Shown here: positions 5,964 to 11,446 of the stretch, piece by piece | Layout of the letters: the number at the start of each line of letters is the position of its first letter | Numbering within the stretch: position 1 is the first letter of the stretch | NCBI GenBank assembly: GCA_027082895.1 | Contig: JALWTJ010000495.1 | Coordinates: 1 to 11,446 of the forward strand | Length of the DNA stretch: 11,446 nt | Reading direction: 5' to 3' | Source of the DNA: Hyphomicrobiales bacterium | Lineage (GTDB): Bacteria > Pseudomonadota > Alphaproteobacteria > Rhizobiales > Devosiaceae | Position numbers and translations under genes: made by a program | The notes under the pieces: model-generated | What the model was told of the DNA's origin: nothing | Databases searched by the model: none | The model's input: only the letters and a program-made list of their open reading frames with translations

Positions 5964-7529
5964 TCAGGCAACGCTCTGACATGCATCCGTCTGCGTGTCC
6001 GCCATGGCCAGAGCGCGGGTTTCCCGTTCGGCCACCTGCCGCTTTTCTTCCCAGTGCTGGCGCTTGCGATAGATGGTGGAGGGGCTGATTTCCAGCGCTG
6101 CCGCCGCCATGGCGATATTGCCCCTGTAGCGGGACAGAGCCTGTTCGATGATGCGTTTTTCCTGTTGCCACATGGGCTCGATCGCGGCGAGGGGCAATGG
6201 GGACGACAGGGAAGGGGCGGACAGGGGTTGCGCAGACGGGGAAAAAACGGATGCGCCGATCGTTTCGGGTTCGCCTGGTTCCGGGTCTACGGCAGGCGCA
6301 TATGCGGCCCTGAGCATGGAAGCATCGATTTCGCACCCATCGAACATGACCACCATGCGCCGCACGGCATTTTGCAACTGGCGCACGTTCCCCGGCCAGT
6401 CCAGCGACACCAGCAGGCTTGCCGCTTCGGCGCTGAAGCGACGCGTCGGCCTGTTTTCCTCCGCACAACAGCTGTCGGCAAAAGCCTGGGCCAGTGTCAG
6501 GATATCGCCGGGGCGTTGCCGCAAGGGGGGCAGGTGGATCGGCAGTACATGCAGACGATAGAACAGGTCTTCGCGGAGTTTCCGTTCAGCGATCAGATGC
6601 ATGGGGCTGGAACTGGTGGAACAGATGATGCGCACATCGAGTGGCCGCGGGGCGCTCTCCCCGGATTGCCGGGTTTCTCCGCTTTGCAGGAAACGCAGCA
6701 ATTTTGCCTGCAGGCCCAGTTCCATTTCCCCGATATCATCCAGAAACAGGATGCCGCCCGCAGCGCGCTCAAGCGCTCCGATCCGCCCCGGGTCCGCATT
6801 CCCGTGGGGCGCTGCGGTTCCCCCGAAAATTTCGCCTTCCATCTGTTCGCCTGGAATGGCGGAACAGTTGATGGTCACCAGCGGACCGTCGGCCCGATTG
6901 CTGCGCCGGTGCAGGGCCCGGGCGCAAAGCTGCTTGCCCGTGCCACTTTCCCCGGTGATGAACACCGGTGCCTGCGACGCCGCCGCACGTTCGATCTGTT
7001 CATAGATGGCCCGCATCGGCTCCGATGTTCCCACGAACCCCTCGAAACCGGATTGTCGGGTGCGCACCAGTTCGCCGGACAGGGCCTGTACCCGCCCGTG
7101 GCGCAGCCCCAGCTCGAAAATGTGACGGGCAAAATTTGTCGCATTCAGCGGCTTGGTCATGAAATCATGGGCACCCGCCCGCATGGCGCTGACCGCCCCC
7201 GAAATCGACCCCCTGGCCGAAAGGGCCACTACCAGAGCCGCAGGGGCCAGCCGACAGATTCGGGAGATGGCCGCTTCGGCGGTGTCTTCCTGCCGGGCAA
7301 GGCTGTCCAGATCCGCCAGCACGATATCCGTTTGGCCTTCACGCAAAAGGGTGGTGGCCGCCTGTCTGTCCTGCGCCCGTTCGGGCACGCATCCGGTGCC
7401 GAACTCGCCCGTCAGCCAGTCCGCCATGGCCCGGAAAGAGGCAGCATCCTGCTCGATGATCAGGATTCGAACCGGGGGTTTTTTCCCCTCACCCGCGCTG
7501 TTTTTTTCCCCGGCAGACATGTTCGCCAT
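5964..7529 (-). CDS. NtrC-type response regulator lacking the GAFTGA loop
   Basis: A 521-residue regulator of bacterial enhancer-binding architecture. The receiver domain (about 20-145) has the likely phospho-acceptor D73 in IVLADLD, S104, and K126 in MTKP. However, the acidic pair is EQ (26-27) rather than two acids. The AAA+ domain (about 163-410) has Walker A GESGTGK (193-199), Walker B LFLDDIGE (261-268, DD instead of DE), arginine-finger region KLREDLFYR and sensor II GNVRQLQ. The Fis-type helix-turn-helix is at about 457-490. The stretch after EIFG (236 onwards, GTAAPHGNADPGRIG) should hold GAFTGA, which contacts sigma-54, but it does not. The protein therefore probably does not activate sigma-54 polymerase. 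The frame extends upstream to 7700, but that part is not family-like. The ATG at 7527-7529 with GAGG upstream fits the receiver start. It is divergent from the EAL gene; its target is unknown. Confidence 0.85.
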   Translation of the reverse strand: MANMSAGEKNSAGEGKKPPVRILIIEQDAASFRAMADWLTGEFGTGCVPERAQDRQAATTLLREGQTDIVLADLDSLARQEDTAEAAISRICRLAPAALVVALSARGSISGAVSAMRAGAHDFMTKPLNATNFARHIFELGLRHGRVQALSGELVRTRQSGFEGFVGTSEPMRAIYEQIERAAASQAPVFITGESGTGKQLCARALHRRSNRADGPLVTINCSAIPGEQMEGEIFGGTAAPHGNADPGRIGALERAAGGILFLDDIGEMELGLQAKLLRFLQSGETRQSGESAPRPLDVRIICSTSSSPMHLIAERKLREDLFYRLHVLPIHLPPLRQRPGDILTLAQAFADSCCAEENRPTRRFSAEAASLLVSLDWPGNVRQLQNAVRRMVVMFDGCEIDASMLRAAYAPAVDPEPGEPETIGASVFSPSAQPLSAPSLSSPLPLAAIEPMWQQEKRIIEQALSRYRGNIAMAAAALEISPSTIYRKRQHWEEKRQVAERETRALAMADTQTDACQSVA

Positions 7530-7776
7530 GTGAAGGGGCCTCGAATTCGTTGTACGATTGTGCCCCCACCTTGTGCCAACAGGGTAAATAAAGTGTGATT
7601 TCCGGGGGGGACGGGGTGGGCGACGGCCGCAACAGGGTGCACAGCGGAACCGCTTTTCCCTTTCCGTTCTTCCCGGCAACTGTTTTCCTGTCTCGGTCAA
7701 TGCTATGCTGCGGCAAAGCGAATCTTGTTCGCCTCATTTGTTTGCTTGTATGGCGAAGCCGGGACGGATCATTTAA
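7530..7776. other. Divergent intergenic region, regulator/EAL gene
   Basis: These 247 bases separate the minus-strand regulator from the plus-strand EAL-like gene and must hold both promoters. I see no strong consensus. A possible plus-strand -10 is TGCTATGCT at about 7700-7709, with a poor -35 upstream. A short AGCGG-AA-CCGCT dyad lies at 7643-7654. No convincing sigma-54 (-24/-12) site was found on either strand. Confidence 0.4.
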
Positions 7777-9024
7777 TTGCGTGGCCTTGTCTATATTTTT
7801 GTGGGTCTGGTGGCGGTGGGAATTGCCGCAACCGCCTATCTGGGACTGACATTCACGCCCATTGAAGCGCTGCTTGCCGGGGTGTCCGGGCTGGCTATTG
7901 CGCTGATTGTCCTGCAGCGCTCGCTTTTCCTGCACGATATGCAACGGCTGGAAAAATCCATTCAGGATCTGTCCCGCCTCCTGTCAACGGACGCCAAGGC
8001 TGGTCAGAACCTGACCCGCCGTCTCAACGAATTGGCAAATATCGAGCCGGAACGCCGCCTCGAAGTGCTGGAAGCGGACGTTTCCGTCCTGGGGACGGTG
8101 GTGCGCCAGCTTGCCGAATCCATGGCCGAAATGGAAGAAAGGCAGTTGCGCGGTTCCGCAAATGCTTCCGGCACCGGCGATGCCAGGCAAGAAGCTGCCA
8201 CCGCACCGGCAAGCGCTCCGGCCACGCCCGAGGAAGGCCCCGTCATTCCGCTTGAGATCCTGCGCGAGGCCCTGAGCGAGGATCGTCTCGTGCATTATAT
8301 CGAGCCGATCATCACCCTGCCGCAGCGCCGCACCCACGGGTTCGACCTGTTGCCCCGCCTGTTGCTGGAGGATGGCGATGTCGCCAAATCCGCTGATTTC
8401 ATGCCCCGTTCCGGCGGCACGGACGTGATCGCCGAAATCGAAACCGTCGGCCTGCTGGACGCCATAACCCTGGCCCGCCGTTCTCTTACCGCCGGGGAGC
8501 CGGTGGTCATTTATGCCCACCTGTCAAAATCGACACTGGCGGTCCCCCGGGAAAAGGAGCGTATCCTTGCCCTTCTTGATGCCAACCGGGCGGTGGCGGA
8601 GCATCTGTGCGTGATCATGCCGGAACAGGATTTTACCGAAGCGGCGAGCAGCAGTCTGAAGGCCCTCGAAGAGATCGCGGGCAAGGGGGTAGGCATTTCC
8701 CTTTCCGCAACCCGCTCCCTGCGTCTGAACTATGGGCAGCTTTTTGAGCGCGGTGTGCGTTCGGTGCGTGCCGACACTGTTCGTTTCATCGATCACCCTG
8801 CCAGTTATACGGATTTTCACACCGCCGACATTGCCGCCTATGTCGGCCGTTTTGATGTGGAACTCATCATGACCGGCGTCAGCACCGAGCAACATGTCCT
8901 GACATTGCTTGATGACGGCATCGGGCTGGCCAAGGGGCCCCATCTGGGTGAGCCCGGCCCCATACGGTCCGAATTTTCAAAGTCGTCCGCCATCTATGCC
9001 CCGGCAACGGCCGCCAAGGGCTGA
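7777..9024 (+). CDS. TipF-like membrane protein with degenerate EAL domain
   Basis: A 415-residue protein with two N-terminal membrane helices (about 4-23 and 30-50). A predicted coiled coil (52-126) follows, then an Ala/Pro-rich linker (127-155) and an EAL-type domain (157-398). The domain is recognisable by IEPIITLPQRRTHGFDLLPRL near 175-195 and GVSTEQHVLTLLDDGIGLAKGPHLGEP near 367-393. The EAL motif reads DLL (190-192), and the metal-binding DDFG and following Lys motifs are absent, so it should not hydrolyse c-di-GMP. The domain order matches Caulobacter TipF, a c-di-GMP receptor that places the flagellum at the pole. The nearby cheY and cheZ favour a motility role, but the TipF name is an inference. 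The start is TTG at 7777: an in-frame TAA lies immediately upstream and the first helix begins at once. A GTG at 7801 is the alternative. Confidence 0.75.
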   Translation: MRGLVYIFVGLVAVGIAATAYLGLTFTPIEALLAGVSGLAIALIVLQRSLFLHDMQRLEKSIQDLSRLLSTDAKAGQNLTRRLNELANIEPERRLEVLEADVSVLGTVVRQLAESMAEMEERQLRGSANASGTGDARQEAATAPASAPATPEEGPVIPLEILREALSEDRLVHYIEPIITLPQRRTHGFDLLPRLLLEDGDVAKSADFMPRSGGTDVIAEIETVGLLDAITLARRSLTAGEPVVIYAHLSKSTLAVPREKERILALLDANRAVAEHLCVIMPEQDFTEAASSSLKALEEIAGKGVGISLSATRSLRLNYGQLFERGVRSVRADTVRFIDHPASYTDFHTADIAAYVGRFDVELIMTGVSTEQHVLTLLDDGIGLAKGPHLGEPGPIRSEFSKSSAIYAPATAAKG

Positions 9025-9055
9025 GAACCCCGGGGGAGGCAGGTTCCCCGGACCA

Positions 9056-9709
9056 TCAGAACATGGCGTCAATGGCGCTTTGATCCACCCCGTTGCTGGT
9101 GGGGCCGGTCAGCAGCGCGTCCTGCCTGGCCTTTTCGCTTTCCGTCAGCACCACTTCCCCGGTGCGCTGCTGATCGTCCATCATGTCACACAGGATGTTG
9201 ATGCGTTCCTCGATCACCTCGATGGTTTCCACCACCTTGTTGATGCGCTGGCCCGTGATGTCCTGAAACGAACAGGCCTCGAAGATCACCATCATCTGGT
9301 CAGAAACCATCTGCCGGTAGCTTGCCTCGTCACAATCCTCTGCCGCCAGTACCGCTTCGGCGGCGCCCATGATGCTGTTGGTGGCCGATTCGGTTGCCAG
9401 AACCACCTCGGAAAGCTCCTTGCCCACTTCCGGGATGCGGTTGCTGGAAATGTCGTCCGCATGCACCTTGGAAATCTCGGCTCGCAGGGTAACGATCTTG
9501 GTCAGGATCCCGCGCAATTCCTGTTGCAGGGTGGTGTCGATGCGCCGCAGCAGCGGTTGCAGGGAACCGGCCAGCAGTTCGGCGACCCCGATGACATCGC
9601 TCAGGGTCATGGTGGCCCCCGGCGCCTTGCGGATTTTTTCGCTCAACTCCAGGATGGACTGAACGACCATCTCGTCGCTTGCCATTTCAGCGTTCTTTTT
9701 TTCCGGCAT
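9056..9709 (-). CDS. cheZ: Chemotaxis CheY-P phosphatase CheZ
   Basis: A 217-residue, mostly helical protein of the CheZ family, which removes phosphate from CheY-P and so resets the flagellar motor signal. The key segment is FEACSFQDITGQRINKVVETIE (about 143-164). D150 and Q154 correspond to the conserved Asp and catalytic Gln of CheZ (QDxTGQ). A second conserved part is LSEVVLATESATNSIMGAAEAV (99-120). The C-terminus VDQSAIDAMF is the short amphipathic tail that binds CheY, reached through a flexible linker. The ATG at 9707-9709 has GGAG upstream inside the end of cheY. The gap to cheY is 2 bases, so translation is probably coupled. The match to the family is clear even though the N-terminal half is divergent. 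Confidence 0.92.
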   Translation of the reverse strand: MPEKKNAEMASDEMVVQSILELSEKIRKAPGATMTLSDVIGVAELLAGSLQPLLRRIDTTLQQELRGILTKIVTLRAEISKVHADDISSNRIPEVGKELSEVVLATESATNSIMGAAEAVLAAEDCDEASYRQMVSDQMMVIFEACSFQDITGQRINKVVETIEVIEERINILCDMMDDQQRTGEVVLTESEKARQDALLTGPTSNGVDQSAIDAMF

Positions 9710-9711
9710 GA

Positions 9712-10095
9712 TCAGGCTCCGAAAACCGCGTCGATCTTTCCCTTCAGCGTCTGCGCATTGAAGGGTTTCACGATGTAATTGTTGACCCCGGCCTTTTTCG
9801 CCGCGATGACGTTCTCGGTCTTTGATTCCGCCGTTACCATGATGAAGGGCAGGCGCTGGGTGGCGCTGTTGGAGCGCACCTGGCGCAGCAGGTCGTAGCC
9901 GGTCATGGGCTCCATGTTCCAGTCGGAAATGACCAGGCCATACTGCTTTTCGGCAATCTTGCGCAGGGCTTCGGAACCATCGGACGCATCATCGACATTT
10001 TCATAGCCAAGCTGTTTGAGCAGGTTGCGCAGGATGCGCACCATGGTGGCATAATCATCCACCACCAGAATGGGTGAACTGGCATCAAGTGACAT
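9712..10095 (-). CDS. cheY: Chemotaxis response regulator CheY
   Basis: A single-domain receiver of 127 residues with no output domain. All active-site residues are present: acidic pair D13-D14 (VVDDYATM), phospho-acceptor D58 (ISDWNMEPMTG), T88 (MVTAES), and K110 (IVKPFNAQTL). The WNMEPMTGYDLLRQVR stretch is characteristic of CheY. In its phosphorylated form CheY binds the flagellar switch. It is the first gene of a cheY-cheZ pair. The ATG at 10093-10095 has GGGGGA about 7 bases upstream. No chemotaxis kinase (cheA) is visible in this window. A single-domain receiver could in principle serve another pathway, but the adjacent cheZ makes the motor role likely. Confidence 0.93.
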   Translation of the reverse strand: MSLDASSPILVVDDYATMVRILRNLLKQLGYENVDDASDGSEALRKIAEKQYGLVISDWNMEPMTGYDLLRQVRSNSATQRLPFIMVTAESKTENVIAAKKAGVNNYIVKPFNAQTLKGKIDAVFGA

Positions 10096-10117
10096 GTTTT
10101 TTCCCCCGAAAGTTGGG

Positions 10118-10139
10118 CATGTTCCGACAGGTGAACATG
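10118..10139. promoter_or_regulatory. Inverted repeat upstream of cheY
   Basis: CATGTTC (10118-10124) and GAACATG (10133-10139) form a perfect 7-bp dyad with an 8-base spacer, 22 bp in all. It ends 23 bases before the cheY start codon. Size and symmetry would suit a dimeric regulator site, or it could form a leader hairpin. No known operator was recognised. Confidence 0.3.
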
Positions 10140-10225
10140 GGCTGAATTCGTGTCGCCAAGGCTAGGGATGCCGGTTGAAACCTCCGTAAATTGCCGTCTA
10201 AGCAAAAACCACCATGTGGGGGGGG

Positions 10226-10254
10226 CGGCAACACCTGTCGCGCAGGTGTTGCCG
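10226..10254. repeat. Perfect 12-bp stem palindrome between cheY and ribF
   Basis: CGGCAACACCTG (10226-10237), loop TCGCG, CAGGTGTTGCCG (10243-10254). The stem is perfect over 12 bp. On neither strand is it followed by a T-run (the minus-strand side runs into eight Cs), so it is not an intrinsic terminator. It is about 140 bases before ribF and 130 before cheY. It could be an operator, a leader hairpin or a dispersed palindromic repeat. Confidence 0.55.
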
Positions 10255-10393
10255 GATGTGAGGGGGGCGTGCAGATAGGGTGCGCAGAAAGGTCGTGCAA
10301 GAGGGCAGCGCAAGGGGCCTTGCCAAGTACGGGCGAAAAGGGCAGTTTCCCGCCCGGTTTCACCAATTTTTCGGCCAGCGGGGGTTAAGCGGC

Positions 10394-11374
10394 GTGAGCG
10401 AGTTTCATATCATGCACGGTCTTGAGGACGTGCCCGAAAACCTGAAAGGGGCGGTGGTGGTCATCGGGAATTTCGATGGCGTGCACCGCGGGCACCAGTC
10501 CATCATCGCCGAGGCGGTCAAGAGGGCCCGCTCCCGCAATGTTCCGGCCCTGCTGCTGACCTTTGAACCCCATCCGCGGGATGTGTTTGCCCCCGAACCC
10601 TTCATGTTCCGGCTTACCGATGGCGAGGCCAAGGCGGCTCTTGCCCGGGCCATGGGCATGGATGGCATCGTCATCATGCCCTTTGACCGGGAACTGGCCT
10701 CCATGGAGCCCGAACGTTTCGTGTCCCGTTTTCTGGTGGTGGCCCTTGGGGCCACCAGCGTGGTGGTAGGGGAGGATTTTCATTTCGGACGCGCCCGGCG
10801 TGGCACCCCCGCCTTTCTGCGCGAGGCCGGACAAAAGCAGGGGTTTGACGTGATCCAGTGCGCCCTGTTGCAGGCCCAAAACGATCCCGTATCTTCCTCG
10901 CGTATCCGTTCCGCCCTGAATACCGGCCAGCTGGATCTGGCCAACCGGCTGCTGGGCTATCACTGGATCATTCGCGGCGAGGTCATTGTCGGCGACCAGC
11001 GCGGGCGGGAGTTGGGTTTTCCCACTGCCAACTTCGAACTGTGCCCCAACTGCCTGCTTGCCCAGGGTGTCTATGCGGTGCGGGTCCGGCTGGCGGAGCG
11101 CCTGTTTGACGGGGTGGCCAGCCTTGGCAAGCCCATGTTCGACATTCATCAGAGCCCGTTCGAAGTGCACATGTTTGATTTTGACGAGGATATTTATGGC
11201 CAGACCATTCAGGTTGCGCTAATAAGCCATATTCGCGGGCAGATGACCTTTGACGGAGTGGACGAGTTGGTAACGCAGATGAAAAAGGACAGCGAGCAGG
11301 CCAGGGCCGCCCTGAGCCGTGCTGCCCCCCTGTCGGAACTGGACAGGAAGCTGGGCTTCATTATCAAGGGATAG
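10394..11374 (+). CDS. ribF: Bifunctional riboflavin kinase / FAD synthetase
   Basis: A 326-residue enzyme that phosphorylates riboflavin to FMN and adenylates FMN to FAD. The N-terminal nucleotidyltransferase domain has GNFDGVHRGH (25-34, the HxGH-type site), GEDFHFGRARRG (126-137) and SSSRIRSAL (167-175). The C-terminal flavokinase domain has GRELGFPTANF (204-214) and EVHMFDFDEDIYG (257-269), the latter with the likely catalytic glutamate. The loop GVASLGKPMFD replaces the common GVANxGxRPTF, a mild deviation. The frame is open back to 10280, but the homologous part starts at about 10394. The GTG there gives SEFHIMHGLEDVP, fits the usual N-terminal length, and has a G-rich stretch upstream. 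ATG at 10412 is the alternative and would remove six residues. In many proteobacteria ileS follows; the window ends before this can be seen. Confidence 0.94.
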   Translation: MSEFHIMHGLEDVPENLKGAVVVIGNFDGVHRGHQSIIAEAVKRARSRNVPALLLTFEPHPRDVFAPEPFMFRLTDGEAKAALARAMGMDGIVIMPFDRELASMEPERFVSRFLVVALGATSVVVGEDFHFGRARRGTPAFLREAGQKQGFDVIQCALLQAQNDPVSSSRIRSALNTGQLDLANRLLGYHWIIRGEVIVGDQRGRELGFPTANFELCPNCLLAQGVYAVRVRLAERLFDGVASLGKPMFDIHQSPFEVHMFDFDEDIYGQTIQVALISHIRGQMTFDGVDELVTQMKKDSEQARAALSRAAPLSELDRKLGFIIKG

Positions 11375-11382
11375 TGGTGCCG

Positions 11383-11411
11383 GACGGCGGCAGGCCCGAT
11401 CGGGCGCCGTC
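11383..11411 (+). terminator. Possible hairpin after ribF
   Basis: GACGGC (11383-11388) pairs with GCCGTC (11406-11411) and encloses the palindrome GCCCGATCGGGC (11394-11405), with a 5-base bulge. It starts 9 bases after the ribF stop. It is followed by TTGGGTGTT rather than a T-run, so termination would be inefficient, or it may be a processing hairpin ahead of a next gene. Confidence 0.35.
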
Positions 11412-11446
11412 TTGGGTGTTGCTGTCCCGACCAAACCTTTTCGCCG

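Larger units (their letters stand above)
10096..10393. other. Divergent intergenic region, cheY/ribF
   Basis: These 298 bases carry the promoters of cheY (minus) and ribF (plus), but no clear -35/-10 pair stands out. The region holds two notable dyads, listed separately (10118-10139 and 10226-10254), a run of eight Gs (10218-10225) and a short GCAAGG-GG-CCTTGC dyad (10310-10323). The conserved boxes of an FMN riboswitch were not found. Confidence 0.5.

Noticed and set aside
6054..7598. 514-codon open frame opposite the NtrC-type regulator
   Set aside because: It is antisense to a gene with clear receiver, AAA+ and Fis domains, and its product shows no recognisable motif.
7576..7600. Sigma-54 promoter (TTGGCAC on the minus strand) upstream of the regulator
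   Set aside because: The expected TTGC element at the -12 position is absent (GGGGGCA instead).
7530..7700. N-terminal extension of the NtrC-type regulator (start at 7700)
   Set aside because: The extra 57 residues are Arg/Pro/Cys-rich and unlike a receiver domain; a ribosome site precedes the ATG at 7529.
10256..10393. FMN riboswitch in the ribF leader
   Set aside because: The conserved RFN boxes and the multi-stem junction could not be found, and in these bacteria the element usually precedes riboflavin synthesis or transport genes rather than ribF.

Overview
The window looks like chromosomal DNA of a GC-rich alphaproteobacterium, perhaps of the Rhodospirillales. This rests on the style of the GroES/GroEL proteins, a perfect CIRCE operator with a CYTATNT-type heat-shock promoter, a TipF-like membrane protein with a degenerate EAL domain, and CheZ ending in the short CheY-binding tail usual in these bacteria. 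No rRNA, tRNA, transposase, phage gene or CRISPR array was seen. The species is not determined.

Layout, left to right. Bases 1-511 are the 3' part of hisG (histidine biosynthesis), cut by the window edge. Bases 638-2637 hold a two-gene unit on the plus strand: a membrane-anchored family 2 glycosyltransferase and, 5 bases later, a TSUP-family (YfcA-like) anion permease. A small exported protein of unknown function (2666-3157, minus) converges on it. Bases 3224-5750 are the groES-groEL operon on the minus strand, with promoter, CIRCE operator and intrinsic terminator all visible. Between the groEL stop codon and that terminator lies an array of five 72-base units.

Bases 5964-7529 (minus) encode an NtrC-type response regulator that has lost the sigma-54 contact loop. 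Divergent from it, 7777-9024 (plus) encodes a TipF-like degenerate EAL protein. Next come cheZ and cheY (9056-10095, minus, order cheY then cheZ). Bases 10394-11374 (plus) are ribF.

Functionally there are three groups. One is housekeeping (hisG, groESL, ribF). The second is a membrane glycosyltransferase/permease pair. The third is a motility and signalling cluster in which a degenerate EAL protein (probably a c-di-GMP receptor), a CheY/CheZ switch pair and a non-canonical regulator are neighbours.

The most unusual feature is the array at the groEL 3' end. It is exactly 5 x 72 bp, each unit carries a copy of the last GroEL codons with their stop codon plus a strong GC hairpin, and removing the 360 bases in silico restores an intact GroEL of the same length next to its terminator. 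This suggests insertion of, or recombination with, a second groEL-type 3' end, followed by tandem amplification.
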